A stretch of 64,000 nucleotides of DNA from Corbicula japonica. Lineage: Eukaryota > Mollusca > Bivalvia > Venerida > Cyrenidae. The stretch spans positions 372,001 to 436,000 of the forward strand of contig JAZAYU010000205.1 in the NCBI GenBank assembly GCA_038501625.1. The letters are read 5' to 3'. The notes under the pieces were generated by a model. It did no database searches, was not told the DNA's origin, and worked only from the letters and a program-made list of their open reading frames with translations. The stretch's first letter is position 1, and each line of letters opens with the position of its first letter. Made by a program: the position numbers and the translations under genes. This document shows, one piece after another, positions 21,701-31,549 of the stretch.

Positions 21701-24580
21701 ACAGTGATGTTAGTTGCATCTGCCCCACAGTTTTGTCATGCTGTAGTAGACCCTATCGAGAAAATTGGAGCCCTTGCCCAAAAGAAAGGACTGCCTTTTC
21801 ACGTCGACGCATGTTTTGGTGGATTTATGTTACCTTGGTAATTTTTCATCATATCATAAAAATAGAAGCTTTGACAGTTTCTGTTATTCCTATGCTCGTG
21901 TTTTTGTTGATTTTACTCCAGGTTTTCTTGTCTCAGTAAGATCATCGACTCGGAACATCTACCCGTTTCGCCTGACTTTGTATTGTAACAAAAAGAGCGC
22001 GAAGGCACAGGGTTATACATTGTAGCAGACGTGCCTACACTGGTCTATGTTTTATTCCGTCAATCAATGCATTTGTTAAAGTATAAAGATTACATGACTA
22101 TATCTTAACCTTTACCGTAATTAAAAATTTCGGACTTTTGTCCTTTATCAATTCAAATACATATTAATGAATATAACTTTATTTACATTTATGTTAATTT
22201 TCTTCATGGTCTTTTATGACATTAATAAATTAAATTTGATTTTACCTTGGACGTACCTAAAGATATGTTATTTCTGTATTTTTCTTAATAAAGGACAAGC
22301 GTCCGAAAATTTGAATTAAATTGTAAACATTTACATAGTGTTGTTACTGACTTCCCTTTTGGAAGATTTTGTGCATTTGGGAACATATCTTAACCTCCAA
22401 GCAAAAACGTCCAGTAATCATTTTTGATTAACATCTAAGTCGATAAGATATGGCTGTTACGGTTTCGCGAAAAGGGAACAGTGTTAATTCAGAACAAACG
22501 GCACATTCTTGCCGTTCGGTCTGACTCTTCAGTGTTTTTTTTTATTCACGACGTTATTTGGGGCGCGTCACGGGAAAAGGTACCTTCGGTCATTTTTAGT
22601 GATATTTTAGTTTTTACTAAATTTAGAAAGAAATTACAAACATAAATCAATTTCTTATTACTAAAATGTGATTTTATTACACGTTTTGACAATAAAACGT
22701 TATTTTTACCGCGAAATGCATAATAAATAATGTCGTCTGCTCAAATTTATGACGTCATTTCAAAGATTGACGTCAACTGTCCGAAGGTACCTTTTCCCGT
22801 GACGCGCCCCATTTATAACCAAGAAGCGAACAGATGTGCATCTACACTGTTTGCACATGTGATAGCACCCGTTGAGTTTAGGGTTATAATATGTTTTATT
22901 GCTGCTTTGTATGTGTGGTAAGGCTGTGCTCTCTGAAATAGGACTTAAGATTATAAAACTGAGAATGGAGAGGTCGAAAATCTCATGCTTCTGTCTGGCA
23001 TAATTTGTCTCCATTTCATCAAATTTTATGCTCGAGTTTTGAGACTGATACCAAATTTCAGTTTAATATTGCCTGCCTTGGGCCCTGTCCTTCCTGATCA
23101 TGTGTATTTCACTTTTTTTGCAGGGTTGAAAAGTTGGGTTATCCTGTTCCAAAGTTCGACTTCCGGGTTCCGGGTGTGACTTCCATTTCTGCGGATGTGC
23201 ATAAATACGGATACTGTGTCAAGGTTCGGAATAAATCTATACATGTTCCTCTTGAAAAAACAGTGCTAGGGATAAATTGAAGGACTCCACATCCGGAGAC
23301 TGCGGGTTCGAAACGCACTATGATAAGATTCGCTTGCAGTTTCCTCAATACCCATTCATCGCGAGTACTGGTCGGCAACCAGGAAGCAATCATTGAGCGT
23401 GATTAATATAAGTTGTAAAAACTTGTTTCATAATCGATGTAGAATAAATAAGTTATGTAAGTTAAAGCATAAATTATACAATAAAATTGCCAGTATTATT
23501 TTACTTAAAACCGACATTATTAAGCTTATCTAACAGTTTCTTGCATACCAGATCAGGCCATCCGGTGTTTTCACCCGTGGAGGAAATTTCGATTCTACAC
23601 CCCTCCCCCCATGTAGAATGAGTCACGCGCTTTATATGACGTCACGACGTCTTATGCATTTATGAATGAATGATGGAATGTCTCTTATATCACTCCGCTA
23701 CTATAAGAAGGTAGTGCAAAAAAAAATTTACAGGAAAATACCCCAAAATGCGCAAAATAAATACGATATGCAAGAAAAATTATCATTCACTTATGTTGGG
23801 TTAAGATCGCGTGATCCAGCCCTCGTGAAATATGCACTTAGGCGGTAACTCGGCAGAGCCTCGTTACCGCCCTTGCGCATATTTCACTCGGGCTGGATCA
23901 CGCGATCTTTACCCAACACACGTGAATGATACTTATAATCTGCGCCAGCTGTAAATCCATCTAAGATTCTGGAAAATAGCTAAGCAAAGATATTTGGTGC
24001 AAGCATGCTTAAAGCAAACATTAAAAATAGCATCGGACCTGGAAATAAATAGCTTTATTATATTTATTTCAAGCCAACCGACTTTATTGGTTCTTATCTT
24101 AACTATCTCCAAATTACCGAAAAAAAAAGAATCGCACCATTTTGCGCAGATCCTTAAATAAAAAAGTTGGATAATACAATTAAAGCACGTATTATAGCAG
24201 CACAAAAAATAAAGTATTTTTCTGGTAAATATTATTTCAGATGTTGTGTTAAGTATAACTAAGTTTTTTATGAACATTCAGAAAAACTATCATGGCAATT
24301 ATGTTCAGTTTGATGTGTCTTAAAGTAACAACCAAACGACTACAACCATATACTTATTATTTCTACATTGTAGTATCTGATTATTATTTTATACTATCTG
24401 AGCATGTGTTTGATTGTTTTTGCAGGGAGCAAGTGTAATCTGTTACAAAAATGCCGATATTAGGAAATACCAAATATATGCTTACTCTGAGTGGCCTGGA
24501 GGTCTTTATGGCTCACCGTCGATGGCAGGCACCAGACCAGGTATTATTTACGATTGTTTGACGCATAGGAACAACTGTTT

Positions 24581-24634
<54 letters not shown>

Positions 24635-27600
24635 TTCTTTTATTTTTAGAAGTTTACATATTAAGTTTTAACAAAAGGATGCCAATCTTATTTACAATAT
24701 GGCCTTCTTAACAAAATAACAATTACAAAACAATTCTATAAAAACAACAACATTAAATGTTAATTAAAACAAAACATTCGACATTCACAACAGACAGACA
24801 CTCATTAAAAATATGAGAAGTTGTATATAAATTAATTTCATCAAGATTGCGACAGATTAAATAGATATCGTTCAAAAGATGCTTAAAGGAATTGAGTGAC
24901 TTAACTGAACGTATTGTTATTGGTATATTATAAGAATGAAACACTTTCAAATCCTAGTCGTTACATATCGAATACCACGGTAAACACTTCCAGCATCTTT
25001 GGGTCTTGTCCAAATTTTGCTGTTATTGTTTTTAGTCCTTCAAAGATTTGAAAGTTAAAGATTCTTTATCTGACAGAATCGATCATGGCGCTTGCAAATG
25101 TAACCATTTATTCGATGACGTAGTGATTTATGTTTTTTATGACGTAATTACTTATATATCATTTCACTATTCATTATTGATTTAGTGCTCATTTAATTGA
25201 AAGTGAAATAAGGGTATAAATAAAAGGAACATTATATCAGTATGCAATCTGTAGGTTTGTATTATTTCTCGTTGCGTATGTAAACCACATCACATATACA
25301 TATTGTTTACATACCCAACTCGACAAAAACAAACCTACATTTTGCATACAGGTATAATAGTCCATATGTATTTGCACAAAATTCACCTATAAAAAAACTT
25401 TAAATTGTCTCAAAGCAAGAAAAATGCACATCAAGTTATGCCCTTTGCAAGAAATGAACTTAAAATCAATCAATTGAGTAATTTAAAATGACAAGAAATG
25501 CTCTATAAAGTCAATCAAAGGGGAATATATCAAAAGTGGAACAAGGTAGAGTTAGGGTTCTTGTGCACAGCCTTTTGAGTCATTGCAAGAAACATGCATA
25601 CCAATTTTAGAGTCATTTGAACATATGGTGACAGAGTTATGCTCCGCACAAGAAGTGCTCTATAAATATCAAAGCTGTTTAATACAAAAACGGAACGAGG
25701 TAGAGTTACGGTTCTTGTGCACTGCACTTCGAAACATTGCAAGAAACATGCATACCAAGTTTGGATTCATTTGAACCTATGGTGACAAAGTTATGCTCCG
25801 GACAAGAAATGCTCTATACAAATAAATCAAAGGGGAATAATTAAAAAAACGGAACAAGGTAAAGTAACAGTTCTTGTGCACTGCACTTCAAGTCATAGCC
25901 ATAAACATGCATACCAAGTTTGGAATCATTTGAAACTATGGTGACAAAGTTATGCTCCAGACAAGAAACGCTTGATAAAAATCAAAGGGGAATATTTTAA
26001 AACCAGACAAAGTAGAGTTACGGTTCTTATGCACTGCACTTTGAGTCATTGCCAGAAACATGCATACCAAGTTTGGAGTCATCTACGGTGACAAAGTTAC
26101 GTTCCGGACAAGGAAATCCGGAAGACGCCGACGGGGCGGACACCGCCGCCGCCGACACCATCGCCGCCGACGAAAGTAATCCCTACATGTCGCCTAGTCA
26201 GGCGACACAAAAATGTGACAAAACGTGGTTTGAATTGTCTTTGTCATTTATGCGTGCAACAACTATTAGCTAACCCGGAAGACTTCCGTGATTCACTCTA
26301 AACAAATGAAAAGTTAACGTGACATTGTAAATTACTGCAATCCTGAGATCATCTGATGATTAAACGAGTGGTTTTCCAAAAGGCCAATGCTAGCTGAAGT
26401 GCTTCGTGAGTTTGTTTGTTTCCGATCAAACCTGATTTATTGAATCATCGCGTTTGCTAAGCTGTACGACACTGTTGATTAGGGGACCGAGTTTAAGTTG
26501 GCATACTACCAGTTCAGATATCGAACAGAAGAAATCAGAAGAGAAAAGGCTGAGCACAGAATAGAACGTGTATTTCAAAAAGGTTAACATTTAGAGTTAA
26601 TTGAAATAGCATAATACTATAAGGCAGATGTGAATTACATACGTAACAAAACCGAGGGTGATGAGTATAAAAAACACACAACAGCAACAAATCTTAAAAC
26701 CTGACAACTCAGTCTATAAAATTTTTTATCAGTATTGATCAATGATTAAATATTTTCATATTGTATGTGGTTTTCATTTATACCAGATTAATATTTAATA
26801 TGTCTAATCTTTTTTTAAGAAGTTTTGTCAATTCAATACAAAGCTGACTTGGTATGTACGTGTATGGAAGCTTGATAACCCTGAATAAATTTAACCCTTC
26901 TTTTGTTGGATGTTTGAATATATTCCTTGTGCAGGTCGTTAAAAGCTGTATAAACAAACTATAAAAAAGTGATATTAATCTTTTATATAAGAACAATCTA
27001 TTCTTGGAAGGTACTGTAGCAGAACGTACATTCAAATGTTTATTTTGTATGCTGAATGTTTCAATGTCTGGTACTGCTTTTTTAAATTAGTTAAAAAAAT
27101 CAAAAGAAAATGAAGACTGAATCCGAAAAAGTTAGATTTTTGATTAAAATGAATATGATGAAATGTTTAATAACTCTTTGCTATTTCGTTGTTTTTAATG
27201 CCAATGTAATTTTAGCCGAAGCGCAACATAGAAATATAGTTATATTTTAGCAGGACCCGGTAATACATAGCTATGTAAACGTTATGTATTATTTGTCATT
27301 GTATTTTTATTATAGTTTCTTTTAAATCAGACATCAATTCAGGATATCATTTTGTTTTGTTCTGGTTCGAAATGTATGACAACAACAAACAATTTACAGA
27401 TATGGTGATACCAATTAACCTTTCAAGTTTTGGTATTTTTATGTAAATATACCATCAGATTTAAATTAATATTTTTCTACAAAATACCTGACAAAATTGC
27501 TCATGAGTTTAGTTTTTAAAAAGGGATATCTCGTTTTTTTTTTGTCCGCGATACAGATTTACAGATTTCCAGTATGCTGTTCGTTTACAACTTGCAAAAC

Positions 27601-30600
27601 GGATTTTTCAAACAATTATTCCGTTTGTCTTATTATGTAACGACAAACTATTTTTGCGATGAATAAACAATGACTATGCAAAAGTTTACACACTTCGTGT
27701 GAATATGAATACGGAAAAAAAGATGTCGTTTTGTTTATGAATCTAAACAAGGACTCGAAATCAAAACGGAATTTTATCGTAATTGGACATCTAAACAATT
27801 TGAGGACAATGCCTGGTCAAATTTTGACGTTATGACACATAGGAAATCATTCCTGGGACCAGGAGATAGAAAAACATAACACATTTTAAAACCAATTTTG
27901 ATATCAGCAAGTTGAAAATCACAAATTTAAATACCCTTGAAGATTCCAATTTATCGATAACCACGAAATTTTATGGCCCTGAAAATAAATGCAGTACAAG
28001 TGTTTCATGTGATTTCTGATTTGCAAATATTTAAAAAAAAATGAAATATGCTTATCAGGAATTTCCACACCGAGACATAACCCCAACCCACTTATCCGTT
28101 CCACAATGTTGCATGCAAAAGCGCACAAACACATAAAACAAAAACAACTTAAAGGATTGTATAGCAAAAGGTGGGTACTTTATGACCTTACCAAGACCAG
28201 AGCTCCTAGTGTCAAAACTTCGTAATCCTCCATTTGTGTAAATATGTCTCAGGGTGGTTCTTTTAAGCATTTCATTTTTTGTAATTTTGAGAAAGTTTTC
28301 AAGTTTTCATTTCATTTATTGTATCTACACATTGAATATTGTGTAACAATTCACATATTTCTTATACTATTAGTAAAACATACACAATAATCAATTTCCT
28401 CTGCAGCTACACCTTTTGACTTCTTGAATATTCACGTGTTGATTGCGCGGCTTAACAATTCAAAAATTAATCAATTACTATATGAGTTTTCTGATGTTGC
28501 AGGTGGCAACATAGCGGCGGCCTGGGCTGCGATGAAGGCTCTTGGTACAGAGGGGTACATGGCGAAGGCAAAGGTATTGATGGATACCACTACAAAAATG
28601 ACCAGCAGGATAAGGGAGATTAAGGTACGCAAAAAAATATGATATGTCAGATGTTAAATATCTTCATTAGAAGTAATAGTCAAATTATATATCGAAAACC
28701 CTGAACTGAACATGTTCAATCTCTTTATTTAAGTTCTATAACATAATACATATCCTATCAGATAACAAAATATAGATCACCAGTAGGCTGTGTATGACCA
28801 CTTTTATATTGCATTTAAACTAGGGATGGACCAGGTCGTAATTAACAAAGTCGTTAAAACCCCTAATAACGTTAAATGCAATCTAATGGAAAAAAATGAA
28901 GTATTATAATCAGGAATGGCAACATCCAGCATACACAGCCTCCACACACAGCCAAAAAGTAGAGAGGAAAAGAGAGCATAGTATTACAATAATCAGTTTC
29001 AAAATGGACGCCACAAACAAATAACGGAAGTGAGAACCAGAGGGGTTACCGCCTTAGAACGGTCAGTGGAAAAACAAATTGCCACTGGGGGTTTAAACCA
29101 GGTTCTAGGGTGCACCAACCTCACACTTGCCCCAACAGGTTCTCGTATCACAACCCAAGTACAAATTGTTTTGGTGAAATAACTCCAACCACCCAATGTT
29201 GCATGCAAAAGCACACATACATATAAAACAATCATAAGAAGCCAATAGCATTCCAAAGCCAAAGGGCGGGTACTCAATGATCTTACCGAGACCAGAGAAC
29301 CTGGAGTAAAATCAGCAAGAACACGATGACAGGAATAAAAGTAACAAATATTCTTGGTACAAATTCAGTGTTACTAGCTTAGGATCAGTTACAACAACAG
29401 TTTTAAGCTTCAAAAACAGTCACATATAAGTTTCTGTTTTTATTTCCTTCAGTCGTGGCTTCCGCTAAAAAGCACCGAACTTAATTCAGGAAATTTGTAT
29501 CATTTGACAGCTAAGAGTTTTATTGGTTTAGAGTAGATAATTACAGAACTACAAACCCTCTACGAAGGCCACCAGGAAGGTAACACTGTGACAACTGACA
29601 AAAGACAACACCGACGACACAATGACATACATGAGTTTTCATTATTTGACTGGTTCAACGAACATTTGATCAAATGTTTAATCTCTAGCAATTGTTGGAT
29701 CGAGAGAAATACTTATCGCTAATCGTTTAATAATTCTGAAACGCCCTGTGACAGTTTGAAATGTTAAAATATATACCCATACACATGTATTGACATATGT
29801 TTCTGTTCCATATAATATAGGGATTGAGTATTTTGGGAAGCCCGTGTATGACAGCATTCGCAATAGGCTCCAGCGACCCAAACATTAACATCCAGGCTGT
29901 GGCGGATGTGATGGAAACCAAGGGCTGGAAGATGGAAAGGAATCAACTTCCAGACTCAATACACTGTTCTATTCTACCTCACCATGTTGGCGTTGCTGAT
30001 AAGTTTGTGGATGACATGGAAGAAGCCACACAGTTTTGTCGGGTAGGAAAACTAAGCTTAAATTTATTTTATATAAAATCGCGTTTGAAACAGGGCCTTA
30101 AAAAATGCTAAATGACTTCATCCAGTGTTAAAACCAGATTTCGAATGGTAGGAGTGGTTTGAAAAATTGCCAAATAATTAAATCGTTGGTGGGATTCAAA
30201 CCTGTCGCATGAGTATAAAAAGTCTCACCATTTAAAGTAATGTAAAAGCAGAGCCCAGTTGTTTTGTAATTCGGGTCTTAATTCAAGTTTGATTCCTTTT
30301 AATTTCTTTTTTTTGTTATACAAAGAAAATATCAAGAGAATATTTAGCACGATTTCATATATTGGTCGAATTTTTGGTTACTTTGTAATTCGCTCTTCTG
30401 CAAAAAATTATGGGTTGAAGGTTATAAAAAGGTGAAAGATGCATATCAGGAATTGCCACATTCAGAAAACAACAGCCTCCCCACACAGTCAAGAAGAAGA
30501 GAGGGGGAGAGAGCATGGTTAATAAAATAATCAGTTTCAAAAAGCTGAGATTGGAAAACATTCTCAAATCTCAAGGATCTGATTGGCTGAAATGGCGACT

Positions 30601-30872
30601 GGTAATGGAAACCAGTCTCAAATCTCAAGGATCTGATTGGCTGAAATGGCGACCAGTCGCCATTTCAGCCAATCTGATCCTTGAGATTTGAGACTGGTTT
30701 CCATGCTCAGTTTTATAACCTTGGGCACTGATATTCCCATTTTCAGGATAATAAAGCTTTAGCAAAGAAGGGGACAGCAGGGGTGTACGGTATGATGGCA
30801 AGTATACCTGACAAAGGCATAGTCACTGATTTCCTTGTGGAATTCTTTAGCGAGGTCTACAAGTGCAAGTGA
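15636..30872 (+). CDS. SGPL1: Sphingosine-1-phosphate lyase
   Basis: Twelve exons (15636-15749, 16581-16707, 17225-17374, 18237-18339, 18749-18914, 19192-19308, 21686-21837, 23124-23223, 24426-24540, 28503-28624, 29821-30042, 30747-30872) join with GT/AG borders and no phase conflict into 1614 nt, 537 residues; human SGPL1 has 568. The enzyme is a PLP-dependent group II decarboxylase-type lyase. It cleaves sphingosine-1-phosphate into a fatty aldehyde and phosphoethanolamine at the ER. Visible features are an N-terminal membrane segment (about 8-22), SGGTES (191-196), HVDAC with the cofactor-binding Asp300, the Schiff-base lysine in DVHKYGY (Lys337), and GTRPGG near 378-383. The region before residue 165 differs from the vertebrate form, so this may be an invertebrate subfamily. 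Neighbours are SAM-domain genes with no evident shared pathway. Confidence 0.95.
15766..16250 (+). repeat. AGCTCACCTG hairpin element with ~145-bp tandem units
   Basis: It begins with an imperfect palindrome (AGCTCACCTGTCA/TGACAGAGTGAGCT), then a CpG/TCCGTCC-rich stretch. Units marked by GCACTCTAGCGGTCTTAAT follow at about 15867, 16010 and 16156, with AGGTCAAGTTCG..AACTGGGTCA phrases. I recognise this repeat type as widespread in bivalve genomes. It starts only 16 bp after the exon 1 donor. Confidence 0.8.
16262..16345 (-). repeat. F4 repeat fragment, reverse
   Basis: On the minus strand: CTCCGAACACGACC..AATATTGCGGGCTCGAGTGAGCCTG. Confidence 0.6.
16581..16707 (+). CDS. SGPL1: Lyase exon 2
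   Basis: Residues 39-80 plus one base ([20 protein letters not shown]). Acceptor TTATACAG, donor AAAG|GTAGCT. This is the linker between the anchor and the catalytic fold. Confidence 0.85.
17040..17170 (-). repeat. F1 fragment, degenerate
   Basis: GTTAATTGTCTGTTG..TTTGCTCTATTTT and GATGTGGCCAATCCTGATAT match the minus-strand end of F1. Confidence 0.45.
17225..17374 (+). CDS. SGPL1: Lyase exon 3
   Basis: Residues 81-130 plus one base ([35 protein letters not shown]). The donor TGTG|GTAAGT is the first of five similar donors, because the 3' half of the exon is the first unit of the following minisatellite. Confidence 0.85.
17296..17815 (+). repeat. ~107-bp minisatellite built from exon 3 plus its donor
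   Basis: Five units start near 17296, 17402, 17509, 17616 and 17723 (spacing 106, 107, 107, 107). Each contains ACATTTTTGCTTACAC, CTTGAAGGATGA.CATTTCAAGC and the donor-like TGTGGTAAGT. The 5' half of exon 3 is not duplicated. Confidence 0.95.
17990..18236 (+). repeat. Duplicated intron/acceptor segment before exon 4
   Basis: Two related stretches share CACCACGAG/AGCATTACGAG, GATCGCCTAACAGAA.GGCT, ATGTAT..TTTCAGAGA. The first supplies a second acceptor at about 18081 followed by a decayed exon-like sequence with an in-frame stop near 18136. Confidence 0.6.
18237..18339 (+). CDS. SGPL1: Lyase exon 4
   Basis: Residues 131-164 plus two bases ([31 protein letters not shown]). The NPMIFPALR stretch aligns with the conserved NPLHPDIFPGLR of animal lyases. 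Donor TTAAG|GTAATT. Confidence 0.88.
18749..18914 (+). CDS. SGPL1: Lyase exon 5: cofactor phosphate loop
   Basis: Residues 165-220. Contains the hallmark [17 protein letters not shown]; the SGGTES segment binds the PLP phosphate in the family. Ends phase 0 at ATC|GTAAGT. Confidence 0.95.
19003..19024. mobile_element. F2 MITE terminal fragment
   Basis: TTTCCCCGTGACGCGCCTC matches one F2 terminal repeat only; the rest of the element is absent. Confidence 0.5.
19192..19308 (+). CDS. SGPL1: Lyase exon 6
   Basis: Residues 221-259 ([26 protein letters not shown]). Acceptor TTTTGCAG, donor AAAAG|GTAGTA; phase 0 on both sides. Confidence 0.92.
19887..19945 (+). repeat. F5 SINE fragment (B-box end)
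   Basis: GGCGCTGTCGCCGTGACGGT and GGGTTCGCTCCCAGG match the tRNA-like end of F5; the A-box half is missing. Confidence 0.6.
20383..20600 (+). repeat. Poly-C-led dispersed repeat fragment
   Basis: TATG followed by 16 C, then TTCAAACTTGCACAGATGAT and GAGTTATGACCCTTTC. These phrases are typical of the same class of short bivalve repeats as the AGCTCACCTG element. Intron 6. Confidence 0.4.
21686..21837 (+). CDS. SGPL1: Lyase exon 7: cofactor aspartate
   Basis: Residues 260-309 plus two bases ([29 protein letters not shown]). I placed the acceptor at CATTGAAG|GCG. This joins to exon 6 in phase, and starting at the upstream TTTTTAG would meet a stop. Asp300 is the residue that pairs with the PLP ring nitrogen in this fold. 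Confidence 0.9.
21880..21990 (-). repeat. F1 end fragment
   Basis: GTGTTTTTGTTGATTTTACTCCAGG..CAGTAAGATCATCGA matches the far end of the intact F1 copy near 52270-52330. Confidence 0.6.
22560..22810. mobile_element. F2 MITE, intact 251-bp copy
   Basis: The 30-bp terminal inverted repeats are perfect, beginning GGGGCGCGTCACGGGAAAAG. The flanking direct repeat is ATTT (22556-22559 and 22811-22814). It is inserted in lyase intron 7 and has exactly the same length as the copy at 9367. Confidence 0.92.
22948..23045. repeat. F3 foldback, decayed
   Basis: GATTATAAAACTGAGAATGG starts a left arm, and a degenerate right arm (GAGTTTTGAGACTGATACC) follows. Intron 7, shortly before exon 8. Confidence 0.5.
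23124..23223 (+). CDS. SGPL1: Lyase exon 8: PLP lysine
   Basis: Residues 310-343 ([30 protein letters not shown]). Lys337 in HKYGY is the Schiff-base lysine. The acceptor TTTTTGCAG is strong. The donor AAG|GTTCGG is a weak GT, but the phase is required by exon 9. Confidence 0.93.
23782..23930. repeat. 149-bp imperfect palindrome
   Basis: ATCATTCAC..GTTGGGT.AAGATCGCGTG and GGCGGTAAC on the left are mirrored on the right, ending GTGAATGAT. Lyase intron 8; a different family from F3. Confidence 0.8.
24426..24540 (+). CDS. SGPL1: Lyase exon 9
   Basis: Residues 344-381 plus one base ([34 protein letters not shown]). The GxxGSPxxAGxRPG segment follows the lysine exon in all family members. Donor CCAG|GTATTA. 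Confidence 0.93.
24582..24955 (-). mobile_element. LINE 3' end with (ATT)n tail
   Basis: On the minus strand a short frame ends with [18 protein letters not shown], which resembles the C-terminal (IR..SL..FK..L) tail of CR1/L2-type reverse transcriptases. It is followed by an untranslated tail and a (TAA)n microsatellite at 24582-24633. Heavily 5'-truncated; intron 9. Confidence 0.5.
25240..25349. repeat. Imperfect inverted repeat
   Basis: TATGCAATCTGTAGGTTTGT at the left is mirrored by ACAAACCTACATTTTGCATA at the right, with an inner GTATGTAAAC/GTTTACATAC pair. Probably a small foldback MITE. Confidence 0.7.
25380..26215. repeat. ~155-bp tandem element ending in a GC-rich region and hairpin
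   Basis: Four degenerate units are marked by GGAACAAGGTAGAGTTA-like phrases at 25538, 25692, 25851 and about 26004, each followed by AAACATGCATACCAA..TTTG. The array ends in GACGCCGACGG..GCCGCCGCC and a small hairpin (GTCGCCTAGTCAGGCGAC). Read on the minus strand this is hairpin, CpG-rich segment, then tandem units, the same plan as 15766-16250. Lyase intron 9. Confidence 0.8.
26280..28030. other. Intron 9 interior, nothing recognised
   Basis: AT-rich sequence without a family exon or named repeat. Confidence 0.4.
28035..28215 (+). repeat. F1 copy with internal deletion
   Basis: The F1 start (GAAATATGCTTATCAGGAAT) is fused to the F1 far end (CACAATGTTGCATGCAAAAG..CTTACCAAGACCAGAGCTCC). Confidence 0.7.
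28503..28624 (+). CDS. SGPL1: Lyase exon 10
   Basis: Residues 382-422 ([27 protein letters not shown]). Acceptor TGTTGCAG, donor TAAG|GTACGC. Confidence 0.92.
28903..29337 (+). mobile_element. F1 repeat, near full-length
   Basis: About 435 bp from ATCAGGAATGGCAACATCCA to CAGCAAGAACACGATGACAG. It aligns end to end with the reverse copy at 52250-52712. It has no long frame, no evident terminal inverted repeats and no clear tRNA promoter boxes, so its class is unresolved. Intron 10. Confidence 0.8.
29821..30042 (+). CDS. SGPL1: Lyase exon 11
   Basis: Residues 423-496 ([47 protein letters not shown]..). The largest coding exon; C-terminal domain of the PLP fold. Acceptor TAATATAG, donor CGG|GTAGGA. 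Confidence 0.94.
30432..30543 (+). repeat. F1 start fragment
   Basis: GATGCATATCAGGAATTGCC..GAGAGCATGGTTAATAAAAT; truncated where the F3 palindrome complex begins. Confidence 0.7.
30544..30721. repeat. F3 palindrome with an extra half arm
   Basis: The near-perfect palindrome at 30606-30721 (GGAAACCAGTCTCAAATCTC..and mirror, ending TATAACCTT) is preceded by an additional copy of its left arm at 30544-30603. Its end is 25 bp before the start of lyase exon 12. Confidence 0.9.
30747..30872 (+). CDS. SGPL1: Lyase exon 12 and stop
   Basis: Residues 497-537 ([37 protein letters not shown]), stop TGA at 30870-30872. The GTAGVYGM segment is typical of the lyase C-terminus. The short basic end replaces the longer vertebrate tail. 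Confidence 0.93.
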   Translation, partial: DNKALAKKGTAGVYGMMASIPDKGIVTDFLVEFFSEVYKCK

Positions 30873-30954
30873 AATAGATGCAAGAGAAGGATGAAACAGA
30901 AAGCAGGCTCAAAACGTTATTGTGCTATTTAGACAAAGTTTTCTAGTAAACATA

Positions 30955-30960
30955 ATTAAA
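30955..30960 (+). terminator. Possible variant poly(A) signal of the lyase
   Basis: ATTAAA about 85 bp after the stop. No canonical AATAAA was seen nearby. Confidence 0.25.
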
Positions 30961-31379
30961 AATGATATATTAGAGATTGGTATCTCTGAGAAAAATATAT
31001 ATGTATAGCGTACTTTTAAACATTAATTGTAAAAAAACACATACGTGCAATATTGAAAAAACATCGACAAGAAAAGAAAAAGACAACAATGAATTAGTAT
31101 TACTATTGCAATTTACTAGTACACTGTATTTGTTTTTTCTATATAGTATTTTTGCTCATGTTATGACTATTTTTTACAGAATTAATTTGGTTATTATTTA
31201 ACGGTTTCAAACTTTTTTTACTGATTTGGTTTTAAGTTTTATAGGTTTTAAACATTTATGACTGGAAAAGTCAGAAACATAATGCCCTGACTTAGGGTAT
31301 TATCAGAAACACGACCGTTAAAACTACTTTAGCGTTAATCCTAAGTATCTGTATTAATAGTATCTGTTTATATCATATA

Positions 31380-31476
31380 CCCTATGAATTTAAAGCATTC
31401 TGATTGGTCGAGAGCTCCGTACTCGCGAGTCCGAAAAAAGTGATAACTACCCCGGGAATTAATAACTACCTTTGCT

Positions 31477-31522
<46 letters not shown>

Positions 31523-31543
31523 GAATGCTTTAAATTCATAGGG
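31380..31543. mobile_element. MITE with (TCA)n core
   Basis: The ~24-bp terminal inverted repeats start CCCTATGAATTTAAAGCATT at the left, with the exact complement at the right. The flanks are TATA/TATA, consistent with a TA-type duplication. The interior holds about 15 TCA repeats at 31477-31521. Confidence 0.85.
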
Positions 31544-31549
31544 TATATG

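Noticed and set aside
29678..29946. Overlapping minus-strand frames of 60-67 residues
   Set aside because: They are antisense shadows of lyase exon 11.
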